This document shows, in pieces, positions 26,868 through 38,681 of a stretch of DNA of 64,000 nucleotides (within the stretch, counting starts at the first letter, position 1; every line of letters begins with the position of its first letter). Below the pieces are notes generated by a model. The model was not told the origin of the DNA. It did no database searches and saw only the letters and a program-made list of their open reading frames with translations. A program made the translations under genes and the position numbers. The DNA is from Takifugu bimaculatus. Lineage: Eukaryota; Chordata; Actinopteri; Tetraodontiformes; Tetraodontidae. The stretch spans positions 25,131,361 to 25,195,360 of the forward strand of contig CP034975.1 in the NCBI GenBank assembly GCA_004026145.2, given 5' to 3'.

Positions 26868-27153
26868 CGTAAGACACAGGAATAAAGTCCAGCGTCCTGA
26901 ATGTCCGCGGGCCTGAACCAAATGGCATCCTCCTCCTTGCTCATACGCGTGCCATCGAACGAAATGGGCTCCTCGAAGTCGCTGTGGCCCAGGCCAGAGC
27001 TGCGGTACCACATGAGACTGAGGCCCACACTCTGAGCCTGGCTATAATTGGCCCGGATGTACCCATAGAACAGAGCGCACTTCAGTCGCACTGGCTCACC
27101 CTGAAGCACTCGATACTTCAGGTAGTCCACCGACCAATCAGTGCAGCCGTCCA
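26868..27153 (-). CDS. il1rapl2: il1rapl2-like receptor, exon for Ig-like domain 1
   Basis: This 286-base exon begins after acceptor ttccaacag and ends tacg|gtaggt (phase 2). It supplies residues 28-123, the first extracellular Ig-like domain. In IL1RAPL proteins this domain takes part in binding presynaptic receptor tyrosine phosphatases. Visible landmarks are DGCTDWSVD at the mature N-terminus, the Ig cysteines C53 (LKCALFYGYI) and C120 (GLYSCVLR), the core tryptophan W76 (LSLMWY), the signature RMSKEEDAIWFRP and the Y-corner motif DAGLYSC. N63-Y-S is an N-glycosylation sequon. ADIQDAGLYSCVLR is nearer to IL1RAPL2 than IL1RAPL1, while SSGLG..DFEEPI is nearer to IL1RAPL1. The loop GLGHSDFEEPI appears two residues longer than the mammalian IL1RAPL1 form as I remember it. 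Confidence 0.95.
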
Positions 27154-28558
27154 CTGTTGGAAGACAAAGGACAGGAGAGACGTCAGTACAGGACTGGGCT
27201 GGTGGTAAGATTATGTAAATGGAAATAATCAAAATTTGCCATCATACGCACAGTAAGTACAAAAATACAAGATATTACCAGATATTATTCTGTCATAAGT
27301 GTTGCAACAAATCAACTTGGTCATTCATAGTGGATATTTTTGCCCGTGAAAGTGCATAAAAATATAAAGATGCACTATTTACACTGACGTTATATAATAC
27401 ACAACATGAAAGACTTCTCAATTAATAGCTCCAGCAAGACCATCAGCACTCATCCAACGATAACCAGTGTACAGCGTGTAGACGGGGCCGCTGCATGGCT
27501 ATAAATGTAGTTCAGCCTCTTTGAGCCACAAATCATGTGTAAAGGATTTACAGAGTTACGACCCTATTGTGCAGAAGATTTATGGCAGGTTACGTCCCTT
27601 CAGTTATTCTTGTGTCCTGCTCTCGTATGCATACACATGCATGTGTGTTGTCTTGGTCTCAGACCTTCTTTTGCTTTAGCTAACGTGCTGCTCAGTCGTT
27701 CACCGAAGACCCTTCAATCTGAACTAGCTGTCCTCCTAAGTTAGCGTGTTTGCTGTACAGGGAAAGTAGGACAGCCCATTTACCAGATCAAATCAAAAGC
27801 CAGTCCATGCATTATGGATGTGTTGCTGTTAACAACTCACACTTTTGGGTTCTGACTGTACACATGTAGAGCCCCAAGCTGGAGGTCGCCTCACATTCAG
27901 CAATCGCTCTTGGAGTACTTGGCCTCCATTTCTTTTATTTCTCCAGCAGGTGTGTTTGAGGGCACGTTACCACGGCGATGATGAGTGTGATCCGATCAAG
28001 TAATAGGACGCATGCGTGTATGTCCGTGAGTGATCCTGAGCCTCACAGGGACAGCTAAGTGCAGCATTAATATTCTTAAACAAAACAAAGGCAATGTGCA
28101 CTTGTGTTTGGAGGCGAGCGCGTATATGAATGATCGTGGGACTAATTATTCCTGTTAATTACTATCCCGGTTAACCACAACCATGTGTGTGCGTTGGTGT
28201 TCACATATGGATGTGAGATGATGTGGGTGTGTGAGACACAGACTACTAATTATCTATTCTGATAATGAGTGCAAACCCCTGCAGATGTGTAACTCTCATG
28301 AGTTCACCCGCACTCCTGCTAACTTTAAACTTGATTATAAAACTCTGTGTTACTGCTGAGACCTCCATTTGCAGTGGGAGTGTGGAAGACAGTCTCTTCT
28401 TCTCAAACAGAATGTCCCTAAATGTAAACAAAGCCAGCTGTAATCATCACCAGGCCCCATTCAGCCTATTCATTATTCACCCTCTGCTCCTCTAATGGAT
28501 ATGACCTCTGCCTTCATCTCGCCATCACAGGTGATAACCTTCCCCCACCACAAAGGGC

Positions 28559-28580
28559 AAAAAAAAAAAAAAAAAAAAAA
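28559..28580. repeat. Poly-A run
   Basis: An A tract of 22 bases, not attached to a recognisable retroposed sequence. Confidence 0.9.
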
Positions 28581-30395
28581 TCCAAATCCAGTCTTCCAAC
28601 ATTGTGTCACCTGCTTTCACCCACAGAGGTGAGGAGGATTCTGAATGACCTGCATGTGTAAATACACAACGAGGAGCCCTTTTCCTTCTGTGTCGGCCTC
28701 GTGGGGGGGTTGAGGGGGAGGTTGAGGAGGGGAGCTGGTGTCGAGGTGGCCTTTTGTGATCGAAACTATATTTACGTCTGAAACTCAAAACGGCTTTATC
28801 AACTCAATTAGAGCCTGACATTTCCCACCTCCCGCTGCTGGGGTGAAAATCAATGTGATGAGGAATACTGCAGTCCCCCCCCCCCCAAGCTTTTCCTCTG
28901 TTTCTCTCTCCCTCTCTCTCTTTTTCTTCACCTCTTTCTCTCTGCTGACAGCCAGCACGTTCACTGGCACAAGTGCAGCTTTTTTTGCTTTTGTTCTTTG
29001 CAGCCATGCACCTCTGGAACATCACACCCTCAGAAGTCAGTCTGTCTGACCACCCTCGGACAAACCTGCACTATATGTACGCTTCCATATGCACACACTC
29101 CCACACGCTTATTAAACATGCATCTAATTACGAACTGCAGCACCACTGCAGGACAATGCTGCTGCATGTGTGCAGGACTGTGAAGCTACAGGACACGTGT
29201 GGGTCGAGCAGAGGCCTTATTACATTCTGCAGAGGCCGATCTGTCTGTCTTACCAAGGCAATAAATACAGACCCCTGAGCTGCCGTAAATCTAGAACATT
29301 CATGCATGAGCCACACAAACAAGCCACACATCCTCCCAAACCACACTCTGTGGCTAAAGTGTGGCTTCACACCACTCGTTGTTTTTCTTTCCTCCCTAAT
29401 CAAGTTCCCATTATCTTTCATGGCAGCAGCATTTAACGCAAATTTGCCTCCCTTTCCGCTCTCGCTGTATCACGTTGTCCTCGACCGTCAGCCCCTCTTC
29501 CCTCATCACTACCTGCTCTCCTAATGAAGTGTAATTATCAGATGTTGGGTGGGCAGAAGGGTTCTCACAGGCCAGGAAGACATTCTGTGATCTATATGTG
29601 GATAAGAACTCTTAATAACTCTTCTGTCGCTCTCATTTTCTTTCTCTCCTACTCAGCTTACGCCCACTCTGTACACAAGACTCCATCTCAGTCTCTCGTG
29701 TATATAGCCTTTTAGCTTGTTTTCAAATGAGCTTTGGAGAAATTATAAATAGTTTGTGTTTAATACACTGCAGAATATATGAAGCTGGTTATTAATGCAG
29801 ACATAACCAGCAACCTCAAAGACATTACTAACTGTTTAAATGGCAGAAATTGACCAGGTTATTTTTCCTTTTAACTAACAATACCGTAAAGCTGGCTCAG
29901 ATTGTCACACAGAAAACAAATACAGCTGTTTGCTTCAAAGGTAAGAGAAATAACAGTGGCGTGTCTGGCAAAGGAACCACAGTAGGGAACAATAAACACA
30001 CCCAATGTATGGCTGTATTATCCCAATACATCTGAGCACACATTACTGATCAAATGGCACATCAAAGCAACTGAGAGAGGAGTAAGAATTGGACAGAGGA
30101 TACGAGCTGCTTTATTATCACCAGACTTTGAGCCCAGAATGGTTTATTATCCTGATATACAGCATGAAATCATACATCCAATAGTATTAAACACAGCAAC
30201 AATCTCGTGCTGTCACACATGTGATGTCAGTCAGAAACATGTGCTGCAGTGTGGTGGTGTTGGAAAAGAACATCAATGCCTCACTGTACAGCAGAAATGG
30301 GATGAGTTATACCGTGTAGCTTCCTAATGCACCCAGGTGATGGTAATCCATGAAGGTCAAGGTGAGGGTCAGGCTAAAATGACTATCTCTAAACA

Positions 30396-30408
30396 GGGGG
30401 GGGGGGGG
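30396..30408. repeat. Poly-G run
   Basis: Thirteen consecutive G residues just before the interspersed repeat that follows. Confidence 0.85.
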
Positions 30409-30449
30409 TATATAACAGAGGAGCATAATCTTTCATCCACTTATACCAG

Positions 30450-30735
30450 TAACAACTGGTAAAAACTCATTCACACCAAAGCGTGAACACTTTGCTCTCC
30501 TGGGACATGTGACCTTAACGACTCACCCAGCCCCATCAGCTGGTTTCTATGGACCTTTGTCAAGCACGAGTGACAGCTATTCAGGAAGGCCACTCCCCTA
30601 TGATGGGCATTCAGCCCTTTCATACCGCATTAGGTGAAATAGATTCAACTCCCCCAAACCAAACAGAACTGAAGAAGCCTTTTGGGTGAGGTGGGAAACA
30701 TCTTCCAGTTGCATTGTACAGTCCAGTTAACCCTT
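30450..30735 (+). repeat. Teleost interspersed repeat (retroelement tail type)
   Basis: It contains gatgggcattcagcccttt, taggtgaaatagattcaact, actgaagaagccttttggg and ccagttgcattgtacagtcc. This series of phrases is found in a widespread fish repeat that I recognise by wording, as the 3' portion of a retroelement family I cannot name with confidence. There is no open frame, and the copy is diverged. Confidence 0.5.
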
Positions 30736-33140
30736 TGCTGGACCTTAACAGGTATAAGTGTTGTATTTTATTGGCTTTTATCAGCATGGGGGCCATGCTG
30801 ATGGTCTACCACAGCTTGTTATTAAAAGTCTGGTCCCAAGTGGGTCTAAGCCAATCAATCCATTGGAACAGTCCTGATATTAAGGGATCACATCGAGGAA
30901 AATGTGTGACAGTGCTGGAATTGATTACTGATGAAGAGTTAGAAAAAAGATCTGCAGATCTCAGAGATACAAGTCAGTGAACAATAAAGAGACTCAAACT
31001 ATTGATTTACGAGCATGTGTGTCTGTACATTGTCATTAAAAATACACGTTCAGGTTTATGTGGATGAAAAGTCCTTCAATAATTCATGTTTGACTGTTCC
31101 TCTTGTCCTCGATGCAAACAGTTTGAGGGTTTTGCTGTTTACAGGTGCACGAAAAATGAGTTATTAAAATTGTGGGACATTTTTCTGCAATTTCATATGA
31201 TTCAAACTGTAAAGGTAATGCAAACCCAATTAAATAAATAAAAAAAACATCAAAAGCAGCTCAATGCCCTATTTTTCTTCACTTGCCTGTTTTTTCATCG
31301 TGATAAGAGACCCTGTAAAGCAGGGATTTCATTGCAAAGAGGTAAACTAATTTGTGTTTCTGTCAACCTGCTCAAATTTGGTGAACCTGCACAATATAAA
31401 TGATTGTTATTGTTACGACAAAAGGGTTATTACAGTCTATCAGAACAAAGCAGGTCAATAAATAAATCATGGTTTGCACTTGCTGTCACTCAAGCTGCTT
31501 AAGTGACTGAGAGCTAAGCAAAAAATAGCCAATTCACATCTTTTCTTTCACAATTTGTGCCAAACTTGGACCGGAAGAGTTTTCCTTTAGTGATAGATAA
31601 TGAAGCAGATGTTTGGCCGTTGAGAGCTGCAGCGACACGCCTGGCTTGGCAGTGTCTATAATTGCAGCTCTGTGCGGCTGCGTGAAAATGATTGGCGGTT
31701 ACAAGTCACATCTTTGAATAAACTAGCAATTGTCAAGCATGAAATAAGCCAATCAGCTCACGCAATCAGTGAACTCTAAACTGGCACAATGATCTATTTT
31801 TTTCAACCCCTTGTAAATCCCTTTTTCTATTTCTTGTATGTTTATTTAGGAGGGTCAGTAAAGGAAACTTCTGTGAATTCATTTAAATGATGAAGCTAGG
31901 TGCTCTTTTTGGGAGGCCACAGGATGCTGGATGCATTAAAACAGCTTAATTTGAGACTCACCAATAAATCAAAGCCATTACTCACATTAACTTCTCCAGC
32001 CGGCCCACATTAATAAAGTCAATCATGTTTATTTGCGTTGAATTGCAGCCTCCATTTCGCTCCATCTCACATGATTACTGTTGGGCTGTGAACTGTTGTT
32101 GTCTGTAATGCAGGATTCTGTTACATTCATGATGGTGAACCTGCACCCGAGGACCACTGAAAGGATACACCAGCAACGGGGGAATGACTGAAATCTAATT
32201 TCTGCAGTAGGTGTTTGTTCTGCAGCAGTCGACAATTTGCATACATATTGGAAGAGTAATTTCAAAGGCAACACAAATCTTTGCGAGATAAACCCAAAAC
32301 AATATAGCTAATAAAAATAAGGCAAATCCCCAACAATGAGATTTGCTCTGCATGTGGTGGGCTTCTGGAAGGAACCTGCTTAGGAATGTATCAGAGGCCA
32401 AAATGAGTACGTGCTAACTTCCAAGCTGTTCTCAAGGTGACAGTTCTGTTTCTATTGTTTCCCAGAGAAACCAGGGTGCGTTTGTTGCCCTTGACCAAGT
32501 TCAGTACAGCTCACTCCGATCCTTTAATAACTCTCCAATTGACTTCAAATTAACCAGAACCCGTTTTAGAACAGAAAATTTCCCCTGTTGTGCACGAAAG
32601 GGTGTCAGCAAGACTCTCCCTCTCTCTTTCTCTCTCTGTCCCTGCTCATCTTTTCTTCCCTTCTCTTGATAATAAAGGGCTCTTTTTTAGGAGAACAGAG
32701 AGCTTGTCAGGATTCGGCCAACTGGGGAAAGTCATTTGACGCTCAAATTAATGCACTCGGGTATTCAATGGTATCTCCCCAAAAGCGGGGGGGCAGGATT
32801 GAAGGGGAGCGGGACATTGTTCCTCATAAATGGCTCTTTATTGTACAGGCAAAGTTTGGAAATGTGCAACGCTAGGTCACGGTTGGCGCGGTACGGAGCA
32901 AATGGCCAGGCATGAAATCGTACGGTCCACGTCTCCCCTACATCATGCGCAGTTTTACACATGCAGATAGTAGCCCACTAAGTTGTAAAGTCGAAGCTGA
33001 GTGCGGCCCCCATCCATCATGCTGATGCTGGACACGCTACGAAGACGTAGATAACCTGTACATAATATGGTGCAACACAGGCAGCTAAGAAAGCAGCAAC
33101 CCAAGCTCTTCCAATTCAAACAACCTCAAAATCCAGCATG

Positions 33141-33221
33141 CGTGTATGTGTGCGTTTGTGTGTGTGTGTGTGTGTCTGTGTGTGTGTGTGTGTGTGTGCG
33201 TGCGTGTGTGTGTGTGTGTGT
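33141..33221. repeat. (TG)n microsatellite, imperfect
   Basis: Long TG tract with CG and CT interruptions. A second GTGTGC-rich tract follows at 33314-33353. Confidence 0.95.
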
Positions 33222-34467
33222 TTGGGTTTTCCTATGGGGAAATCTCTGTTTGCCTATGCTGGTGTCAGACTGTCATGTATTATTACAATTCCAGTAATTT
33301 CTTCTCTCTGTGGCGTGTGTGTGTGCACGCGCGTGCGTGCCCGTGTGCGTGCATGCCTTGCTATTGCACAGCTGTGCTCCATGAGAGGCTGAGCTGTCAC
33401 TAATCTCCCCCAGTAGAAATGCAGCTCGGGAAAAAAAATGCCATCTCAACTTTGGGAGCCGTTGTTTATGCAGACTGCAGGTTCCACTGCGGCTAATTTC
33501 ACACGTCGTTATCATTCACACCCGTGTGCAATTTCCTCTTGTGGTTTGAGACACACACAGTACAATAAATAAATAAATTTTAAAAAAGACAGCAGAGGAA
33601 AGAGGTGAAACACTCATGGAATAAAACAAAGGCTTGGAAGTCCACTCAAACATACTTTTAATAAGGTTAATCCAGCTGTGGCAGGATACTGAGAACTATT
33701 GTTTTCATCCATTTACAGACCATCGTGGTGGCTCTTCATTGATAAAATATAAAGCCTGCTGTTTCTTTATTTTTTAATGGCAACTGGAGGCTGCCACCAG
33801 GCCAGGTCTGCGTCCAATAACCCTCCCAGTGATGCTGATACCCAGCAAACAGACACCATTGATAAACTGAGTAAGACAAAAATAGAGTCTCGCTGTTGAT
33901 GAAAGTCCCAAAACTGGTTTATTTCTTTAGCATTTATTTGGCCATGTGGTTAATTATCTGCAGGGTTTGATTCACTAACGAGGACACAAACACAATGGCC
34001 AAGAATATTTCAGCTTTTTGTGGCCTCACCGTGCTACTATCGGACCCCTCTGTGGTTCTATCACATCCAGAGTCCTCATGATGGGATGTGTTGGTCTGAG
34101 TTGGCTGTCGAGTGAAGGGAAATCATTTGATGTTCATCAGGTCACCAGCTTTGAAATATTTACCACATTCTATAACGTAGTGATCACAAGTGCTGCTCGT
34201 TAATGGCTTATTCCTGCCTTTGATTCCTGCCATCTGTTTCATTTAAGATAATAAAATGGTTTTTGGTGGGTTATATTCTTTGGTTATTAAAGATGTTTAG
34301 CAAACAGTGACAACAGTGATTGTGTTGTTCCATGAAGGTTAATTTGAAATGGAAGAATACACTTCTTTATCTATTTTGTGCTTTAAAACAAGGGACATCA
34401 AAGAACAGATGCAGAATCCCAGCTGGTTGGTCCTTGGGGGATATTTGATTGGCTTGATTTTTTTAAA

Positions 34468-35023
34468 ATTGTATTTTCTTGACTATAGGTCGCTCCGGAG
34501 TTTAAATCGCACTAGCCAAAAAATGCATAATGAAGAAGAAAAATAGATATATAAGTCACACTGGACTATAAGTCGCATTTTGAGGGAAAATTTATTTGAT
34601 AAAATCCGAGACCAAGAACATACATTTCATCTTGAAAGGCAATTAGCATGGATTAGCAATAGGGATGCTAACGTAACAAATTCAGCTACATGACCCACAA
34701 CGAACTGAGTACGAGTCTGCTTTGCTAACGTAACATATTAACAGTTATTCAGATAACTATAGCATAAAGAACATCCGAGCAAGTTTACCAAACAATCAAG
34801 TCTAACTCCATAGACGAAGCACCGCTTCTTCTTCTGCGTCGCTAGAGGAACTCAGTTCCTCAGTACACACGCATAGAGCGCCCTCTTGTGGTTGTCAATG
34901 TGAAAATAACGAACATGTGAAATTCTGTAATAATGTATTTATTTAAGTCGCTCCGGAGTACAAGTCGCACCCCCTGACAAACTATGAAAAAAAGTGCTGA
35001 TTTATAGTCCGGAAAATATGGTA
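34468..35023. mobile_element. Non-autonomous TIR element with internal direct repeats, about 556 bases
   Basis: The ends are inverted: TATTTTCTTGACTATAGGTC on the left pairs with the reverse complement of the right end, TATTTTCCGGACTATAAATC. Inside each end there is also a copy, in the same orientation, of a motif of the form GTCGCTCCGGAGT..AA.TCGCAC (34489-34511 and 34947-34970). A third related piece, GGACTATAAGTCGCATTTTG, lies at 34563. This layout, with its phrases about 'tataagtcgca' and 'tagtccggaaaata', is that of a common fish miniature DNA transposon. There is no transposase. The target duplication is unclear: flanks ttaaaatt and ttaaattt are similar but not identical. Confidence 0.75.
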
Positions 35024-36027
35024 ATTAAATTTTGATATTCCACCTGATATTTTCATTTGTTCCTCATCTTTTGGAGATACAGCAATCAGCATCTCAAGAT
35101 ATTGTAATGCTTTATAAAACTGCAGCCATTTCCTCTGTATCAAAATTTGGTAGATGAATGTGATAAATTTAATGTTTACTTTGGTTTTATGTTGCTTCCA
35201 GATGGAGCAAATACGACAAGGCTGCAAGCACACATAAGAAACCAATGCTAAAATTCTAAAAAACAAACAAACAAAAAAGGTAGAGTTGAACTGAAACATG
35301 TTTGTTCTTATGGATTCAGCAGCATTCACTGCAATAATACACAATATTCCCTGACAGGCTGGTATCACAGGGGAGGGAGGCCAGTCCATCTGTCTACATT
35401 CGTCAGGTGGATATTGATCGATAGCACAGAGGTGAAAAGCTAAATTGAATCCTGTCATTTTCCTTCTTGCTCCTGCTTGCACAGGCTTACATTTCACCAC
35501 GTGGTTCGTTTTCTTCACACCTTTACTCCACAGCTGGCTTCATCCGTCTCTTCTCCATTCTGATCAATGGTGATATTGGTGGTTTCGGAGGTCAAAGCAC
35601 TGCAGAAAGTGACCACATGCTGGATTTGACTGGATAAATGACAGAGAGGCCTGTTTCATGGTTGAGCTCAAGCAACCCAACCCCTCAATTTTAACCCATC
35701 TTTTCCCTCCAGCAAACCTCGATCATGATGTGTACCAAAGCCCAACGAGAAGAGCATTAGAGCTCAATCAAACAAAAGAGCAGATTGTGGAAAAAGCAGG
35801 AATTGTTGTGTTCCATGACCACCATGACTTGTTTACAAAGCATAGTTTGTATTCAGTTAGGTTAGGAAAGAGCAGAAATTAGCAAGCGCTGAAGCTACAA
35901 CTACATTTTGAGTCAGAAGAGTATGAAGGCTGGTTGATTAATAATGTAATAATCATTATCCCCATTACGACACTGCCCCAGTTTATGTACAGTATGTACT
36001 CGCCTGCTTTGGTAAGCAACAAGAATC

Positions 36028-36052
36028 CAGGATAGGAATCCAGGATAAAAAA
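36028..36052. repeat. Short tandem duplication (GAATCCAGGATAG unit)
   Basis: Two adjacent copies of gaatccaggata separated by one or two bases. Confidence 0.75.
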
Positions 36053-38615
36053 TGAATTCTTGAGAGCTTTTCGTGCCAATAAATCATCTCAAGAACCTGC
36101 ATGGATGTGTGAGGCTGTGCGTACCACAACAATATGTGCATACTGAAATCCTCGCTGCGTGTTTTTGTGCATTGACAGGAGAGTACAAAAGAAAGAGAGA
36201 AACAAAGGAGATGAAAAAGACAGAGAACAGTCAGATCGGCTGACTTGTCTGATGCTTTCCTCTAAAATATTTATGTAGTTGGAGAGTTCTGTCCCGGATT
36301 CAGAATCTAATTAAGCCTCATGTCTAAATGGATGTGCTTGTGCAGAAGCAAGGAGGAGAGGCAGCAGAGGTCTGCAGCAAACACATCACTGCAGCTGCTC
36401 CTTTACTGGCTGTAGAGCCCTGCTGATGCACTGCAACAGGAAGTGCTTTCAGTAAAATCATGCAATAATTCACTACCTGCATGTAGAGTCGATTATGCAA
36501 AACTTAAACATTTTTTTTTACCCACGCTTGCCCAAACGCTATCTTCAGAAGTCAGCTTGAACTGCCCTGAATGATAATAGAATTATAACTTTGTCTATCA
36601 GATGTGACCGCGTTGCCCGTATATTGGCCTGTATGTCAGCGTGAGGGCTTCCCAAAGGTCAAGGCCACTAAGGTGTAGCCAGCAGCTGATTATAGAGGTG
36701 ACATTATCCATGATATTATTATGGCTGTAGGTGCAGCTAGCAGAGGGAGAATGGCTAATCTCTGTAACAATGTACAACCCAAACACAAGTGCAACAAAAC
36801 ATCCAATAACACAGAAATCAGAGAATGGTGAGCAGTGATGGGTTTCAGATGAACTAACTGGGGCGACACGGCCACACAGTGGTTCCATCATATTCAGTCT
36901 TTTTTAGTTGTTTTAACTCAAGTGGCAGAACAGAATGGATGTCTCACAGAATTTGAGCCTTGTCAATCAAAAGAACCTTATACCAGCTTCACAGACAGGC
37001 ATTTTGATTCATTCTAATGGCATCAATGCAGTGTTTAATCCATATTTAACAGCATTTCACACAGGAATACTTTCTGCATTACTGTGATTAAACTCTTCTG
37101 CTTGAATTATTCAAAAATTTACCCAAAGGAGAAGGCATGGCCATCCGGTGAGCTGCTCAAAGGCAGTGGCCAGCCATCATGGAGCTCCCTGTTCATTAGT
37201 GTCACACACATTTGGCCTTGTAAGCCACAAGGAAGGGGAACGGGGGGGACAAATGAATTAAGGCTGAAGAGATAAACTCAGCAGGAGAAATTGACGGGAA
37301 TCATTCCAACTACACATGAAACTCGGCTTGTTGGGTCCCATTGCCTCCTGCTTCCCCTCAGCCTTCAGAGCACGGAGGGCAGCGCCCGTGAGGCAGCATT
37401 AAACAGGAATTAATGGTGTTTCATTGTGATACTGATGGAGAATGTGTCCCAGAGGTGTGTCTGCTCATTGTCTTCAGGCCTTGTAAATCTACAATAATCC
37501 TCCCTCCGCAGAGTGAAAACACGCAGGAATAGTCGACACACATGCACATAAGCACACGTGCAGGCCTGTTCTGCCATTCCGACAATAAAAAGGCGTCTCA
37601 AGAAAATAAAAATCCTCCAATGTATCAGCTACTGCCTGTGATTTGAAAACCTCACACATCGATTGGAAACTCATTCAAGGTTCCATGGCGCATATATGAT
37701 TATAATTTTGGCCCGAGTTTGGGCCTCGTGCGAACTAATATCCATACCACACTCCCCCCAACATTTGGCCTCCACCAACGCATCAGCCCACACACACACA
37801 CACACAGACACGGTTGGAGCGGCAGGAAGGCAGAACTAGCTACACTATTCTTTAAATATGCTCTTGTTTTACTCTGAAAAATTAACTTTGACATTTTTCA
37901 AGGCACATATGAACAAAATATTGACTTTATGATATTTGTTACTGCATCTTAAACAGAATATTTCTTAAATAAATACATGTTGTGTCCTGTTCAACGGGAA
38001 CAGGAATTAACACAGCATAGTGAGGGCGGAAGAGAAACACCTCCAGACTCAGAATGTTATTGTTATGGATACCCAACACACATAGTGAACTATTTTTAGA
38101 CTATATTATATATATTATATGCTAACATTTCCAAGTCGGCATTAGTACCTCACACAAAGGACTTTGCTTTTGTGCTTTAAATATTATATTAAAATTGTTG
38201 TACCGAGATATGAAGGAACGTAAATTAAATCTAGATTTTCTCAATTGAGGGGAAACACGACTTGCTTGATAATATCAAATGATGTATCCAGCTGGACTGG
38301 AAAGCCTAATCTACAGTCAAACGCACACATTATCCTCACATCTATACGACTGTACTCTTCAGCTGCCCACGTGTGCCGACCTACAGTACCAACACACACT
38401 GAGCAAATGTAGTTGCTGCTCTCTGGGGCAGCACTTTACATACCATATTCATACTTAAGCTCACAGTGGGCAAAGGCTCCACTCCAGTGCACAGTAGGTG
38501 TTGTTGAAATAAATATTTTATATTAGAATCTAATTGGATTTTGTGGCCCGGAGCACCCTACCAGACAATCGACAGTATCTTCCTAATGGCAATGCTCCCT
38601 AGTTGGAGGGCGCGT

Positions 38616-38678
<63 letters not shown>
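38616..38678. repeat. (CA)n microsatellite
   Basis: About 31 perfect CA units. Confidence 0.97.

Positions 38679-38681
<3 letters not shown>

Noticed and set aside
34982..35518. 178-codon open frame on the minus strand
   Set aside because: Its end runs into the TIR element, and its peptide shows no recognisable family or repeated domain feature. It is likely a chance frame in AT-rich DNA.
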